Positions 51,542 through 62,297 of a stretch of 64,000 nucleotides of DNA are shown piece by piece. The number at the start of each line of letters is the position of its first letter. Within the stretch, counting starts at the first letter, position 1. The translations under genes were made by a program, and so were the position numbers. Source of the stretch: Paraburkholderia sp. BL9I2N2 (GTDB lineage Bacteria > Pseudomonadota > Gammaproteobacteria > Burkholderiales > Burkholderiaceae); the NCBI RefSeq assembly GCF_004339745.1, contig NZ_SMGP01000001.1:992001-1056000 (forward strand). The letters run 5' to 3'. A model generated the notes under the pieces. That model had not been told where the DNA came from. It did no database searches and worked only from the letters and a program-made list of their open reading frames with translations.

Positions 51542-52792
51542 TTACGCAAGCTCGCCCACTTGTATCCAGCCCGCACAATACCACTCGTGTAGCCGTGCTG
51601 TCACCGACGAATCGTCTGAGAGTGTTACAAAGCGTTTCGCACTCATACACCGGTGATTTGCGAGGTCAAACAACCACTTTTTTGCGCCATTAAATGACGT
51701 TTCCTCTCCATTTACGAAGAAAAAACGGCGGTTGTACAACAAATTAGTCTTGCGGTCCAGCCGAATACCTGACTTCGATGCCTGACTGACGAAACGGGCT
51801 TCATTAAGCGGCCTTTGCGGCGGATCAAAGACGACACTCGGCTTGGGTTCGCTGAGATACGTGCCAAGGAACGACGCAATATCCTGCTCATTCCATTTGA
51901 CGCCAGCAAGGATTGCGCCAACCCTATCGACCAACGCTGCGGGCAGCTCGGCCGGACGCTCGACGGCAGGTTGCTGCGGATCGCGATAAAGCGCGCCTGG
52001 CCGGCCCGCCGACTCGCCGCGCTCCGCCAGATGATAGAGGAACTGCGCGGTCAATTCGCCCGCGGAAGGGGCGCGAAAACCGATCGAGCAAGTCATGCAT
52101 TCGCCTTCGGCGATACCGTCGTGCGCGATGTGCGGCGGCAGGTACAGCATGTCGCCCGGTTCGAGCAGCCATTCCTCTTCGGGCTGGAAATTCTGTAAAA
52201 CTTTCAAAGGCAAATCGGCATGCAGTGTCAGATCTTTCTGCGCACTGATACGCCAACGGCGCTTGCCTTTTACTTGCAAAAGAAACACATCGTAGGAATC
52301 GAAGTGCGGCCCTACGCCGCCGCCGTCGCTTGCATACGAGATCATGAGATCGTCGAGACGCGCGTCCGGCACGAAGCGGAAACGGTCCAGCAAAGCCCGC
52401 GCGCGATCGTCGTAGAGATCCACGCCTTGCACGAGGAGCGTCCATGCGCGTTGCTTCACCGACGGCAGTTCGTCAGGTGCGAATGGCCCGTGCTCCATCT
52501 GCCATTTATTGCGGAAATGCGTGATCAGGCGTGCTTCGACTTCGTCCTGATCGGCCAGTTCGAAAAATTCGTCGCGCGACAATGGCGCCTCGACGTTCGG
52601 GATCGCCTGGCGAATCAGCAGCGGCTTTTTTTGCCAGTAGCGGCGCATGAATTGCGACGGCGTCAGATTGCCGAGCAGTGGTGTCGGCGTGTCTGGCGAA
52701 GGCGGGAGAACCGGAACCGCCGGCTTTGAAGCCGGCGACAAATTCCGTGCCGAAGCTGCGTCGGCCGGGTGGTCAGTGGGCCGCTTGGGCAT
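51542..52792 (-). CDS. Cupin/JmjC ribosomal oxygenase (RoxA/YcfD type)
   Basis: 2-oxoglutarate and Fe(II)-dependent oxygenase; the E. coli homologue YcfD/RoxA hydroxylates an arginine of ribosomal protein L16. 416 aa from ATG 52792. Iron ligands: His163 and Asp165 in GPHFDSYD and His224 in PPHIAHDG. The start is Pro/Ala-rich, then LLGNLTPSQFMRRYWQKKPLLIRQA is the characteristic family block. The C-terminal dimerisation and winged-helix region is present. The start codon is divergent from the SlyD-like gene 32 bases away, and the TATAAT of that gene lies next to this ATG. Confidence 0.9.
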   Translation of the reverse strand: MPKRPTDHPADAASARNLSPASKPAVPVLPPSPDTPTPLLGNLTPSQFMRRYWQKKPLLIRQAIPNVEAPLSRDEFFELADQDEVEARLITHFRNKWQMEHGPFAPDELPSVKQRAWTLLVQGVDLYDDRARALLDRFRFVPDARLDDLMISYASDGGGVGPHFDSYDVFLLQVKGKRRWRISAQKDLTLHADLPLKVLQNFQPEEEWLLEPGDMLYLPPHIAHDGIAEGECMTCSIGFRAPSAGELTAQFLYHLAERGESAGRPGALYRDPQQPAVERPAELPAALVDRVGAILAGVKWNEQDIASFLGTYLSEPKPSVVFDPPQRPLNEARFVSQASKSGIRLDRKTNLLYNRRFFFVNGEETSFNGAKKWLFDLANHRCMSAKRFVTLSDDSSVTARLHEWYCAGWIQVGELA

Positions 52793-52794
52793 CG

Positions 52795-52800
52795 TATAAT
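52795..52800 (+). promoter_or_regulatory. Candidate -10 box for the SlyD-like gene
   Basis: A perfect TATAAT 24 bases before the ATG at 52825, with a short leader holding GGAG. It abuts the divergent oxygenase start codon (52790-52792), and the matching -35 would lie inside that gene. Confidence 0.4.
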
Positions 52801-52824
52801 GTGAGTTGTATTCTGGAGAATCGA

Positions 52825-53364
52825 ATGAAAATCGCAAAGAACACCGTCGTGTCGGTCGCTTACAAGCTGTCGGATGCGCAGGGCAATCTGATTGAAGAAA
52901 GCGACGAGCCGATGGTCTATCTGCACGGCGGCTATGATGGCACGTTCCCCAAGATCGAGGAAGAGCTCGACGGCCACGAGGCCGGCTTCGAGACTCAGAT
53001 CCAGCTCGAGCCGCAAGACGCGTTCGGTGAGTACGACCCTGATCTGGTGAAGATCGAGCCGCGCAATCGCTTCCCGGAACCGCTCGAAGTCGGCATGCAA
53101 TTCGAAGGCACGCCGGAAGAAGGCGACGAGGATCTCGATTCGCTCGTCTACGTGGTGACCGATGTCGCGGAAGACAAAGTCGTGCTCGACGGCAACCATC
53201 CGCTCGCCGGCATGGCACTGCGTTTCGCGCTGACGGTGAAAGACGTGCGCCCGGCGACCGAAGACGAAATCCAGCACGAACACGCGCATGGCGCCGACGG
53301 CCTCGAAGTTCTCGACGAAGACGAGGACGACGAAGAAGACAAGTCAGGGCCCACGCTGCACTGA
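52825..53364 (+). CDS. SlyD-like FKBP-type peptidyl-prolyl isomerase
   Basis: Prolyl isomerase and chaperone of the SlyD type. 179 aa from ATG 52825 with GGAG upstream. Seen: the FKBP strand VVSVAYKLSDAQGNLIEES, the active-site-like MVYLHGGYDGTFPKIEEEL, and the IF-domain insert. The C-terminal tail is mostly Asp/Glu with HEHAHG, which may bind nickel but has far fewer His than E. coli SlyD and no Cys. Its 3' end overlaps the convergent phosphoesterase-like gene by 21 bases. Confidence 0.9.
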   Translation: MKIAKNTVVSVAYKLSDAQGNLIEESDEPMVYLHGGYDGTFPKIEEELDGHEAGFETQIQLEPQDAFGEYDPDLVKIEPRNRFPEPLEVGMQFEGTPEEGDEDLDSLVYVVTDVAEDKVVLDGNHPLAGMALRFALTVKDVRPATEDEIQHEHAHGADGLEVLDEDEDDEEDKSGPTLH

Positions 53365-54690
53365 GCTTGCAGGCATGCCGGGCAGGCTTGAAGAAGCGCC
53401 CGGCGTGTGCGGCTGTGAGGCTGGCGCGGGCGGCGTCGAGGTAGCCGGCCCGTAGCCGCCGCCGCCCTGATCTGCCGGTATGCGCGGCTGCTGATCCAGT
53501 TGCGACTCCCCGGGCGTCTGCAACAGTGGCGGCAATTCAGACGCGGGTCCGAGCGCCGGTACAGCCGGCATCGAGGCGGGCGGTTCATCGCGCGGCAGCA
53601 CGGGCTGCGCGGTGGGCATCGGCATTTGCTTCGGCACATCGCGCACGCTTACGCGGAACGGCGGTTTTCTGCCGAGATCCGCATCCACCTGAATCCACTG
53701 ATTAAGACGATCATGCGGCGCGAGCGCGACACGCGTGAGATTCGTCACCAGCATCCCTTTGTCATTGCGTAGCGGCTGATCGATCACGAAGCCGGCGCTC
53801 GCGCGCTCGTCGTCGCAATGAATCACCAGCACGGGTCCGCGGAAAATCTGCGCGAGCTTCACAAGGCTGCGTTTGAATTCCAGAAAACCATCGCGGCGCG
53901 TGTTACGCGCAAAACGTAGCCATGCAAAACGGTCGGGCCGTTCGTAGCGCTCAGGGTCCGGGTCGCCTTGAATGAACACGACAATCGCGCGCGCGTCGCG
54001 GCGTTTCGCATATTCTCCCGCGTGTTCCAGCCAGAACGCATTGGCGATCACGCGGTCTTCGAATTCGCCGTTGCGTCCGCCCGCGGTCAGGTAATGATTG
54101 TTCGGACTCGGTGCGTTCAGGCCGACGAACACGGTATCGCCCAGTTGCCAGCGCACGTTCTCGCGATATGGACGAAAGCGCGAGACTTCGCTTTCACGCG
54201 TCAACGCGATCGGGTTCTGACCCATCGAGGTGGCGTCGGCGAAGAGCGTCTGACGCAACTGATCGAGCCGCTCGATCGGATCGAAGCCGCCCGCTTCGGC
54301 CGTGCCGCAATCGGCCCAGTCATGCTGGCCGGGAATGAAGAAGAGGGCGGGCCGCGACGTTTCGAGGAGCGCGTGGCGACGCTCGTAAAGCGCGTCGCGG
54401 CAGGCTTCTTTCGCGCCCTTCAGATTGCCGTCGTAGACGATGAACGATATGTCGCGCTCGCGGCTGATCGCTTCGATCAGCCGTTGCGTGGGCGCTTCGT
54501 CGGCGGCGCTTTGCATTGTGTTGGCGATGACCGCGAAGGTGTAGCGCGGCGTATCGGCATAGGCCGCCGGCGCAAAACCTGACAAGCCCGCGAACGGCAC
54601 GCCGCCGCCCGAGAGCGTGAGGGCGAGGGTCAGCGCCGCGCGAAGTTTGCGCGGACGCTGCGAGGGCCTGTGTGCGTCAATGATCCGCAT
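53344..54690 (-). CDS. Secreted metallophosphoesterase-like protein
   Basis: 448 aa. The start at 54690 lies inside the 3' end of mutS (14-base overlap). N-terminal signal peptide with hydrophobic run, likely cut after AYA (about residue 45). The body has phosphoesterase-like elements ([46 protein letters not shown]), yet several canonical metal motifs (DxH, GDxxD) are changed to N or other residues, so activity is doubtful. The last 85 residues are Pro/Ala/Ser/Gln-rich and look disordered. Expression may depend on mutS read-through. Confidence 0.75.
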   Translation of the reverse strand: MRIIDAHRPSQRPRKLRAALTLALTLSGGGVPFAGLSGFAPAAYADTPRYTFAVIANTMQSAADEAPTQRLIEAISRERDISFIVYDGNLKGAKEACRDALYERRHALLETSRPALFFIPGQHDWADCGTAEAGGFDPIERLDQLRQTLFADATSMGQNPIALTRESEVSRFRPYRENVRWQLGDTVFVGLNAPSPNNHYLTAGGRNGEFEDRVIANAFWLEHAGEYAKRRDARAIVVFIQGDPDPERYERPDRFAWLRFARNTRRDGFLEFKRSLVKLAQIFRGPVLVIHCDDERASAGFVIDQPLRNDKGMLVTNLTRVALAPHDRLNQWIQVDADLGRKPPFRVSVRDVPKQMPMPTAQPVLPRDEPPASMPAVPALGPASELPPLLQTPGESQLDQQPRIPADQGGGGYGPATSTPPAPASQPHTPGASSSLPGMPASSVQRGP

Positions 54691-57364
54691 CTGGCGCGGC
54701 GGCCAGCTCGTGCAGTTCGTACAGCAGATCGAGTGCTTCGCGCGGCCGCAAATCGTTCGGATCGATGCCGCGCAGACGCTCGACGAGCGCCTGCATGGCG
54801 GGCGACGCCGCCGGCTCCGCCGTGGCATCGCCGCGTTCGTCGTCGGCGTCTTCGAGCAGCATCGGCATGGGCGCGGCGAACAGATCGAGTTGCGGCGCGG
54901 GTTGCGCGGCCGACTGCTGTTCGAGATGCGCGAGATGCTTGCGCGCCGCGCGAATCACGGCGTTCGGCACACCGGCGAGTTGCGCGACCTGCAGGCCGTA
55001 GCTTTGATTCGCCGGACCTTCGTTGACCGCGTGCAGGAACACGATGCCGTGCCCGTGTTCCACCGCCGACAAATGCACGTTGGCCGCCTGCGGAAACTCC
55101 GCCGGCAACTGCGTCAGCTCGAAGTAGTGCGTCGCAAACAGCGTATGGCAGCCGTTGTGCGCGAGCAGATGCCGCGCGATGGCCCACGCCAGCGCGAGTC
55201 CGTCGAACGTGGACGTGCCGCGGCCAATCTCGTCCATCAACACCAGACTTTGCGGCGTGGCGTCGTTCAGGATCGCGGCGGCTTCGGTCATCTCGACCAT
55301 GAAGGTCGAGCGGCCGCCGGCGAGATCGTCCGCTGCGCCGATGCGCGTGAAGATGCGATCGATTGGCCCGAATGCGGCGCGCCGCGCGGGCACGTAGCTG
55401 CCCACATACGCGAGCAGCGCGATTAGCGCGGTCTGCCGCATGAAGGTCGATTTACCGCCCATGTTCGGGCCGGTGATCAGCAGCAGTTTGCGCTCGGGCG
55501 TGAGCGCGCAGTCGTTGGCGATGAACTGCTCGACCTGCGCTTCGACAACCGGATGCCGTCCCTGTTCGATTTCGATGCCGGCGTTCGCCGAGAACGTGGG
55601 CGCGACCCAATCGAGCGCACGGGCGCGCTCGCCGAAGGCCGCCAGCAGATCGAGTTCGGCGAGCGCCGAGGCGACCCGCTGGCAATCCGGGATGAACGGC
55701 AGCAGCGCCTGCAGCAGCGCGTCGTACAGCGAGCGTTCGCGGGCGAGCGCGCGTTCCTGCGCGGACAGCGCTTTGTCCTCGAACGTTTTCAGTTCCGGCG
55801 TGATGTAGCGTTCGGCGTTCTTCAGCGTCTGACGGCGGCGATAGTCGTCGGGCACCTTGTCGGTCTGACCGCGCGTGACTTCGATATAGAAGCCGTGCAC
55901 CTTGTTGTACTCGACGCGCAGATTGCCGATGCCCGTGCGTGCGCGCTCGCGCGTTTCGAGGTCGATCAGGAACTGCCCGCAGTTCTCCGAAATATCCCGC
56001 AACTCGTCCAGTTCCGCGTCATAGCCGCGCGCGATCACGCCGCCGTCGCGCACCATCGCCGACGGTTCCTGCGCGACTGCGCGCTTGAGCAGTTCGACGC
56101 AGGCTTGCGGCGGTTCGAGCGAAGCGTCGATGCGCGCCAGCGAATCCGCATTCGGCGCAACGGCCGCGAGCTGCGTGCGCAACTCGGGCAACGCAATGAA
56201 GGTATCGCGCAGGCTCGACAGATCGCGAGGCCGTGCCGACAGCAGCGCGAGACGCCCGGTAATCCGCTCGATGTCCGAGATCTGCCGCAACGCGCCGCGC
56301 AACGAGTCGACGCTCGTGCCAGGCGGCGCGTCGAGCAATGCGCCGATCGCTTGCTGACGCGCCTGCGCCACCGCCGATTCGCGCGGCGGATGATGCAGCC
56401 AGTGACGCAGCAGACGGCTGCCCATGGTCGTGCAGCAGGTATCGAGCAGCGAACACAGGGTGGGCGATTCGGTGCCGCGCAGTGTTTCCGTGAGTTCGAG
56501 GTTGCGGCGCGTGGCGGGGTCGAGGCCGATATATTCGGATTCGTATTCGACTTTCAGGCTGCGCACGTGACGCAATTGCTGGCCTTGCGTGGCGGCGGCA
56601 TACAGCAGCAGCGCGCCGGCCGCGCCACATGCGCAAGTCAGCGAATGCGCGCCGAAGCCGTCGAGGCCCGCCACTTCCAGCTGATCGCACAAGCGCTGCG
56701 TGCCCGAGGTGACGTCGAAGTGCCAGACCGGCACGCGGGTGAGGGCGCCCGCATTGACCGGCGGCGTCCAGTTCGCCGAGTCGCTGGGCGTGTCGGCCAC
56801 CAGAATTTCCGCGGGACGAATGCGCTCGAGCGCGGCCGCCACCTGGTCGGGCGCGACTTCGGCGAGGCGCAGCGCGCCGCTCGCCAGATTCAGCCATGCA
56901 AGACCGACGCTGGTCGCGACGCCGCGGCGGTTATGCGCCACGCACATGGCCATCAGGTAGACATCGCTCTTGTCGGACAGCAGCGCAGCGTCCGTGAGCG
57001 TGCCCGGCGTGACCACGCGCACCACTTTGCGCTCGACCGGGCCCTTCGACGTAGCCGGGTCGCCGATCTGTTCGCAAATCGCGACGGATTCGCCGAGCTT
57101 CACCAGCTTCGCCAGATATTGTTCGACCGCGTGATGCGGCACGCCCGCCATCTTGATCGGGTTGCCCGCCGACGCGCCACGCTGCGTGAGTGTCAGATCG
57201 AGCAGACGTGCGGCTTTTTCCGCGTCTTCAAAAAAGAGTTCGTAGAAGTCGCCCATCCGGTAGAACACCAGCGTGCCCGGATGATCCGCTTTAATGCGCA
57301 GGTACTGCTGCATCATCGGCGTGTGTTGTGCGACGTCGTTGGCCGCTGCGGTTTGAATGCCCAT
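54677..57364 (-). CDS. mutS: DNA mismatch repair protein MutS
   Basis: Recognises mismatches and recruits MutL. 895 aa, a little above E. coli (853). Seen: the mismatch-binding [15 protein letters not shown] near residue 38 (with the Phe-X-Glu of domain I), the clamp and lever regions, Walker [10 protein letters not shown] at 632-640, Walker B region [16 protein letters not shown], and [13 protein letters not shown]. An Ala/Glu/Asp-rich C-terminal section is followed by the beta-clamp/tetramer region ending [13 protein letters not shown]. Its 3' end overlaps the phosphoesterase-like gene. Confidence 0.98.
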   Translation of the reverse strand: MGIQTAAANDVAQHTPMMQQYLRIKADHPGTLVFYRMGDFYELFFEDAEKAARLLDLTLTQRGASAGNPIKMAGVPHHAVEQYLAKLVKLGESVAICEQIGDPATSKGPVERKVVRVVTPGTLTDAALLSDKSDVYLMAMCVAHNRRGVATSVGLAWLNLASGALRLAEVAPDQVAAALERIRPAEILVADTPSDSANWTPPVNAGALTRVPVWHFDVTSGTQRLCDQLEVAGLDGFGAHSLTCACGAAGALLLYAAATQGQQLRHVRSLKVEYESEYIGLDPATRRNLELTETLRGTESPTLCSLLDTCCTTMGSRLLRHWLHHPPRESAVAQARQQAIGALLDAPPGTSVDSLRGALRQISDIERITGRLALLSARPRDLSSLRDTFIALPELRTQLAAVAPNADSLARIDASLEPPQACVELLKRAVAQEPSAMVRDGGVIARGYDAELDELRDISENCGQFLIDLETRERARTGIGNLRVEYNKVHGFYIEVTRGQTDKVPDDYRRRQTLKNAERYITPELKTFEDKALSAQERALARERSLYDALLQALLPFIPDCQRVASALAELDLLAAFGERARALDWVAPTFSANAGIEIEQGRHPVVEAQVEQFIANDCALTPERKLLLITGPNMGGKSTFMRQTALIALLAYVGSYVPARRAAFGPIDRIFTRIGAADDLAGGRSTFMVEMTEAAAILNDATPQSLVLMDEIGRGTSTFDGLALAWAIARHLLAHNGCHTLFATHYFELTQLPAEFPQAANVHLSAVEHGHGIVFLHAVNEGPANQSYGLQVAQLAGVPNAVIRAARKHLAHLEQQSAAQPAPQLDLFAAPMPMLLEDADDERGDATAEPAASPAMQALVERLRGIDPNDLRPREALDLLYELHELAAAPDADH

Positions 57365-57535
57365 CCTCGGTATCTTCTTGCGTTAGCTGTTCAGGGCGTG
57401 AGTTTAACCTGCCGGCGCGGCGAGCGGACCCTGGCCGGACGGCCAATCTGAACCGCCAATCCGCATTGCAGCCCTACGCCGCGGCGGCACATCCCGCACG
57501 AGCCGCGCCGCGCCCGCTTCACCTGCATGAAGGCG

Positions 57536-58834
57536 TCATTCTTCCACCATCGCCCGCATATCCACCGTGCGTTCATTCACCGCGCTACGCCGCTTGGCCA
57601 GCCACATCATGAACGTGATGAAGGTGCCGAACACGACGATGATCCACTGCGCCGGCATCTTCGCCGTGAGCAGCAGCGCGTAGGCGCCGAGCATCAGCAG
57701 CACGGCGAGATTCTGGTTGAAATTCTGCACCGCGATCGAATGTCCCGCGGACAGCAGCGTCGCGCCGCGATGCTGAAGAATCGCGTTCATCGGCACGATG
57801 AAAAACCCCGAGAGCGCGCCGAGCAGGATCATCAGCGGATAGGCGAGCAGAATGTAGAACGGCAGCACGTACGTGCCGATGCGAATACCCGCGCCCGGCG
57901 GGAACAGATCCTTGTTGTAGAACGCCATGGCGATCGCCACCGCGCCGGTCAGAATGCCGACCGGCAACACGCGCAGCGATTTGCGCAACGGAATCAGCGC
58001 GGCCGCGGCCGCGGCGCCCACCGCGATGCCGAGCCCCGTGACGCCTTGCATGACCGCCGCCTTCGAGAGCGACAGCCCGAGGTTCACGTTGGCCCATTTG
58101 AGCACCAGCAATTGCAGCGTGACCGCGCCGCCCCACATCAGCGTGGTCACCCACAGCGCGATCTGCGCGAGTTTGTCGGCCCACAGCACGTTGAAGCAAT
58201 GATAGAAATCGCCGATCAGTTTCTTCGGTTCGCTCAGCCGGTTCTCATAACGTGCGCCGGTGTCGGGAATGAAGATGTTGATCGCGGCGGCGATCGCATA
58301 CGTCACCATCGTCGCGAACATGGCGAGATCGGCTGAGGAGCGGATCAGCGGCAGATGCGCATGCGCGACGAATTTATCCGCGAAGGTGCTGATCAGCGCG
58401 CCGCCCACCATCGTGCCGACGATGGTCGACAGCACGGTGGCCGATTCGAGCCACGCGTTCGCCTTGACGAGTTTTTCCGCCGGCAGCAGTTCAGTGAGGA
58501 TGCCGTACTTGGCCGGCGAATACGCGGCCGCGCCGAAGCCGACCACGCCGTAGGCAATCATCGGATGAACGCCCGCGATCATCATCAGGCAGCCGCTCGC
58601 CTTCAACGCGTTGGAGATGAACATGACGTGGCGCTTTTGCATCGAGTCGGCAAATGCGCCGACGAACGGCGCGAGCAGCACATACGAAACGGTAAAGAAA
58701 ATCTGCAGTAGCGGTGTGACCCAGGCGGCCGAGCGAATCACGGAGAGCAGCGCGATGGCCGCGATCAACAGTGCATTGTCCGCAAGCGACGAAATAAACT
58801 GCGCCGCGATGATTGTGTAGAAGCCTTTTTTCAT
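57536..58834 (-). CDS. MFS transporter, LplT-like (lysophospholipid transporter)
   Basis: Major facilitator protein of 432 aa from ATG 58834 with about twelve helices. The N-terminus MKKGFYTIIAAQFISSLADNALLIAA and the loop VGAFADSMQKRHVMFISN resemble LplT, which flips lysophospholipids across the inner membrane. The longer in-frame upstream part (to 59002) is Arg-rich and unlikely to be real. In E. coli lplT is paired with the acyltransferase gene aas; no aas-like gene is present here. Substrate is inferred only from family similarity. Confidence 0.85.
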   Translation of the reverse strand: MKKGFYTIIAAQFISSLADNALLIAAIALLSVIRSAAWVTPLLQIFFTVSYVLLAPFVGAFADSMQKRHVMFISNALKASGCLMMIAGVHPMIAYGVVGFGAAAYSPAKYGILTELLPAEKLVKANAWLESATVLSTIVGTMVGGALISTFADKFVAHAHLPLIRSSADLAMFATMVTYAIAAAINIFIPDTGARYENRLSEPKKLIGDFYHCFNVLWADKLAQIALWVTTLMWGGAVTLQLLVLKWANVNLGLSLSKAAVMQGVTGLGIAVGAAAAAALIPLRKSLRVLPVGILTGAVAIAMAFYNKDLFPPGAGIRIGTYVLPFYILLAYPLMILLGALSGFFIVPMNAILQHRGATLLSAGHSIAVQNFNQNLAVLLMLGAYALLLTAKMPAQWIIVVFGTFITFMMWLAKRRSAVNERTVDMRAMVEE

Positions 58835-58974
58835 GAAGCGGGTCGGAAGCTGCGCGCAAGTCAGGCGCAAAGCAGGGCGCAGCAAAAACGCGCAAAACGC
58901 AGCCAGCAATGGAGTGCGCCGGCGCGGCCTTCCGCTTTGTAGCACGAACGCCCGCTGCATGCAGGCGCGCCAAC

Positions 58975-58996
58975 GAAAAAGCGGCCGAAGCCGCTT
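58975..58996 (-). terminator. Terminator after suhB (minus strand)
   Basis: A 7-bp stem (58979-58985 and 58990-58996) with a 4-base loop; in the minus direction it is followed by five U. It lies just past the suhB stop. Confidence 0.75.
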
Positions 58997-59044
58997 GTTC
59001 ATATTCCGGTTGCCGGTGCTGACCCGGCGTCACGCGGGCAAGGC

Positions 59045-59848
59045 TTACGCCGGTTGCTGACGCGTGCGGCTGTAGCGCGACAGGATCGGGATCATCTGCG
59101 CGTAGACCTTCGGATTGCCCGCAACGATTTCGCCGACGTGCAGGAATTCCGAATCGCCCGTGTAGTTGCCGACCAGGCCACCGGCTTCGGTGATGAGCAG
59201 GCTGCCCGCGGCGACGTCCCACGCATTCAGGCCTTGCTCGAAGAAGCCGTCCATGCGGCCGGCGGCGACGTTCGCCAGATCGAGCGCGGCGGCGCCCGGA
59301 CGGCGCAGGCCGGCGCAGGCTTCGGTCATTTCAGCGAACTGACGGCCGTACGCTTCGAGGCCGTCCTTTTCGCGGAACGGGAAGCCGGTGCCGATCAGGC
59401 CGTCGGCCAGACGGTCGCGCTTGGCCACGCGGATGCGGCGGTCGTTGAGGAATGCGCCACGGCCGCGCGAAGCGGTGAACAGGTCGTTGCGGGTCGGATC
59501 GTAGACCACGGCTTGCGTCACGATGCCCTTATGAGCCAGCGCGATCGACACGCAGTAGTACGGAAAACCGTGGATGAAATTGGTGGTGCCGTCGAGCGGA
59601 TCGATGATCCACTGATATTCGGATTCGTCATCCGACTTGCCGGATTCTTCGGCGAGGATCGCGTGATCGGGGTAGGCGGTCTTGAGCGTGTCGATGATCG
59701 CCGCTTCAGACGCTTTGTCGACCTCCGTGACGAAATCGTTGTGCTGTTTCTTGCTGACCTGGACGAGATCGAGGTCGAGCGACGCGCGGGTGATGATCTG
59801 TGAAGCGCGGCGCGCGGCCTTCACAGCGATATTGAGCATGGGATGCAT
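59045..59848 (-). CDS. suhB: Inositol monophosphatase family protein SuhB
   Basis: Lithium-sensitive Mg-dependent phosphatase family member that in E. coli also joins the rRNA antitermination complex. 267 aa from ATG 59848, with AAGGA 9 bases upstream. Metal motifs: Glu in [23 protein letters not shown], and [16 protein letters not shown]. The start [22 protein letters not shown] is the typical SuhB one. It is divergent from trmJ, as in E. coli, where suhB and trmJ are neighbours in opposite directions. Confidence 0.95.
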   Translation of the reverse strand: MHPMLNIAVKAARRASQIITRASLDLDLVQVSKKQHNDFVTEVDKASEAAIIDTLKTAYPDHAILAEESGKSDDESEYQWIIDPLDGTTNFIHGFPYYCVSIALAHKGIVTQAVVYDPTRNDLFTASRGRGAFLNDRRIRVAKRDRLADGLIGTGFPFREKDGLEAYGRQFAEMTEACAGLRRPGAAALDLANVAAGRMDGFFEQGLNAWDVAAGSLLITEAGGLVGNYTGDSEFLHVGEIVAGNPKVYAQMIPILSRYSRTRQQPA

Positions 59849-60199
59849 GAGACTGGATCCTTGTGCCGGGGCAGCACGGCTGCTGGCCGGTAAATGAGCG
59901 CTAACCTGCGCTAATTGGGCGCCCTCGAGAAAGGCGCGGAAACAGCACGGAACGCTCGCCCGGTACAGGACCAGTGCGCATTCCGCCGACGGAGACGAAT
60001 TGGATAAGAACGAGGCGCTCATGCCAAGCCGGACGGCGAAGCTGGACGCGAATCCGGGTATTTTACCTGAGTCCGGGCGCCGCGGCAGCGTTCTCGGGAC
60101 GGGCGGGTCATCTCCCCGGGTTTTACGCGGCATTGGCAAGCTAGTTCGCATGCAAATCGGACTGGCTGCGGCGTTGGCGCTACCATACGCGTCTTTAGC
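59849..60199. other. Divergent region between suhB and trmJ
   Basis: 351 bases between two divergent genes. Both promoters should lie here, but no clear -35/-10 pair stands out on either strand; TTGGCA and TTGGCG hexamers on the plus strand lack good -10 partners. No supported ORF or strong hairpin is seen. Confidence 0.4.
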
Positions 60200-61054
60200 A
60201 TGCAGAATTCCATCGTGGACCACACCCACCATTCTTCCGATCCTGACGTGGCCGAACTGCGTGGGGGCTTCACCTCGACGCGCTTCGTGCTCGTCGAGCC
60301 GAGCCATCCGGGCAACGTCGGCGCCGCGGCGCGCGCGCTGAAAACCATGGGGTTCTCGCGGCTCGTGCTGGTGTCGCCACGCGTGCCCCACGTGCAGAGC
60401 GATCCGGAAGCCATCGCCATGGCAAGCGGCGCCGACGACGTGCTGGCCTCCGCGCACGTCGTGCCGACGCTCGCTGACGCCCTGAACGGCGTGCACTGGT
60501 CGATCGCGCTGACCGCGCGGCTGCGCGAATACGGGCCGCCGCAATGGACGCCGCGCGCCGCGGCCGGCGTCGCGCGCGAGCAGGCGGTGCATGGCGAGAT
60601 CGCGCTGGTGTTCGGCAACGAGCGCACGGGTTTGTCGAACGAAGACGTCGAGCGATGCAGCGCGCTGGCGCATATTCCTGCCAATCCCGCTTATAGCTCG
60701 CTCAATCTCGCGCAGGCCGTGCAGGTGTTGGCGTATGAGTTGCGCACGATGTATCTGTCGGCCGATAGCGCGCCCACGGCGGCTCAAGTGGCTGCGGCTC
60801 GGGCGGCTGCGGGGCAGGGCGAGCCGGCAGGCGCACGCGCCGCGAGCGACGAAATCGAAAGCATGTTCACGCATCTGGAAAGCGCGCTTGTCGCGCTCGA
60901 ATTTCTCGATCCCGCCAATCCGAAGAAGCTGATGTCGCGTCTGCGGCGTCTCTTTGCACGCTCGGGTCTCGAGCGCGAGGAAGTGAATATCGTGCGCGGC
61001 ATCGCCAAGCACATTCTGTTGAAGACCAAGTCCAAGGACGGCGACGCGTCCTGA
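60200..61054 (+). CDS. trmJ: tRNA (cytidine/uridine-2'-O-)-methyltransferase TrmJ
   Basis: SPOUT-class methyltransferase that methylates position 32 of several tRNAs. 284 aa from ATG 60200; the first 25 residues (His/Asp-rich) precede the core [28 protein letters not shown]-knot motifs: [18 protein letters not shown] and [19 protein letters not shown]. The C-terminal helical domain ([34 protein letters not shown]) is typical of TrmJ. Divergent from suhB; cysE follows after about 200 bases. Confidence 0.93.
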   Translation: MQNSIVDHTHHSSDPDVAELRGGFTSTRFVLVEPSHPGNVGAAARALKTMGFSRLVLVSPRVPHVQSDPEAIAMASGADDVLASAHVVPTLADALNGVHWSIALTARLREYGPPQWTPRAAAGVAREQAVHGEIALVFGNERTGLSNEDVERCSALAHIPANPAYSSLNLAQAVQVLAYELRTMYLSADSAPTAAQVAAARAAAGQGEPAGARAASDEIESMFTHLESALVALEFLDPANPKKLMSRLRRLFARSGLEREEVNIVRGIAKHILLKTKSKDGDAS

Positions 61055-61257
61055 GCGCCGCATGCCGTTCCTGAATGCTTTTCCGATAGCCGGCGACGAC
61101 CCCGCCGGCAGCGTGGACTTCCGGCAGGTTTTCCGCAATCCCCCTACAATCCTCAAAACGTTCTAAGCAAAGCTGCCGCCGTGCTATCCGGCAAGCCGTG
61201 CCGTGGCGCGCGCCAGGTCGCGCGAGCGGCCCTTTCTCCCACAACACAGTCCCTGCC

Positions 61258-62091
61258 ATGTTCACGAGACTTCGCGAAGACATCGCCACGATCCGCGAGC
61301 GCGACCCCGCCGCCCGCAGCGCCTGGGAAGTCCTCACGTGTTATCCGGGCCTGCACGCGCTCGTACTGCACCGGCTCGCGCATGCATGCTGGCGGGCTAA
61401 ACGCCGCTGGTTCGCGCGATTCATCTCGCAGATGGCGCGCTTCATGACCGGCATTGAAATCCATCCGGGCGCGACGCTCGGGCGGCGCGTGTTCATCGAT
61501 CACGGCATGGGCGTGGTGATCGGCGAGACCGCGCAGATCGGCGACGACTGCACGATCTATCAGGGCGTCACGCTCGGCGGCACGTCGCTCACGCGTGGCG
61601 CGAAACGGCATCCGACGCTCGAGCGCGGCGTGATCGTGGGCGCGGGTGCGAAGGTGCTCGGCGGTTTTACGATCGGCGCGGAGGCGAAGATCGGATCGAA
61701 CGCGGTGGTGACGAAGCCCGTGCCCGCGCGTGGCACGGCGGTGGGTAATCCGGCGCGGATCATCGTGCCGGCGGCGGCCGCAGTGGTTTCAGAGGCGGCG
61801 AATGCGGGTTCCAACGGCGCCGCGCGCGACGTCAAACGCTCCGCCGGAAGCAGCGGCTTCTGCGCATACGGCATTACGCCGAACGCGGACGATCCGGTGT
61901 CGCTGGCGATTCATGGCCTGATCGATCACGCCGCCACCCAGGCGAAACGCATCGACGAAATCGTCGACGCATTGGAGCGGCTGGGTACGAGTCTCGAAGG
62001 ACTGCAAGGCGCGGATGCGGCGTTGCTCGATCTGCGGCGGTTGTCGGCCGCGATTGCAGGCAAGGTGGAAGGGGCGGCGGCGGAGCGTTGA
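61258..62091 (+). CDS. cysE: Serine O-acetyltransferase
   Basis: Acetylates serine for cysteine synthesis. 277 aa from ATG 61258 ([21 protein letters not shown]). Left-handed beta-helix with the catalytic region [31 protein letters not shown] and [15 protein letters not shown]. After the core ends near GNPARII (about 170) a further 105 residues follow, including [20 protein letters not shown] and a helical tail. A possible -10 TACAAT lies at 61145-61150. The iron-sulfur regulator gene iscR, which often follows cysE, is not here. Confidence 0.92.
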   Translation: MFTRLREDIATIRERDPAARSAWEVLTCYPGLHALVLHRLAHACWRAKRRWFARFISQMARFMTGIEIHPGATLGRRVFIDHGMGVVIGETAQIGDDCTIYQGVTLGGTSLTRGAKRHPTLERGVIVGAGAKVLGGFTIGAEAKIGSNAVVTKPVPARGTAVGNPARIIVPAAAAVVSEAANAGSNGAARDVKRSAGSSGFCAYGITPNADDPVSLAIHGLIDHAATQAKRIDEIVDALERLGTSLEGLQGADAALLDLRRLSAAIAGKVEGAAAER

Positions 62092-62297
62092 CGTCTGCTT
62101 GCAGACGACGATGCCGCCGTTCACGCTGGCGGCCGGCGCTAACGCCAATGCGGCATGCAACGCGGAGGCGCGGCAGTAACGACGCTGGCATGCGCTGCGA
62201 CAGTCGCTCTGCGATCAATCATTACGATCGCATTCAACCAACGAAAGCGCTGACATGCGGAGAGCCCGCGGCGCTGCATTCACCCGCACCACCACCT

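Noticed and set aside
55553..57451. Plus-strand ORF of 632 codons opposite mutS
   Set aside because: Shadow frame; Arg/Gln/Ala-rich with no motifs.
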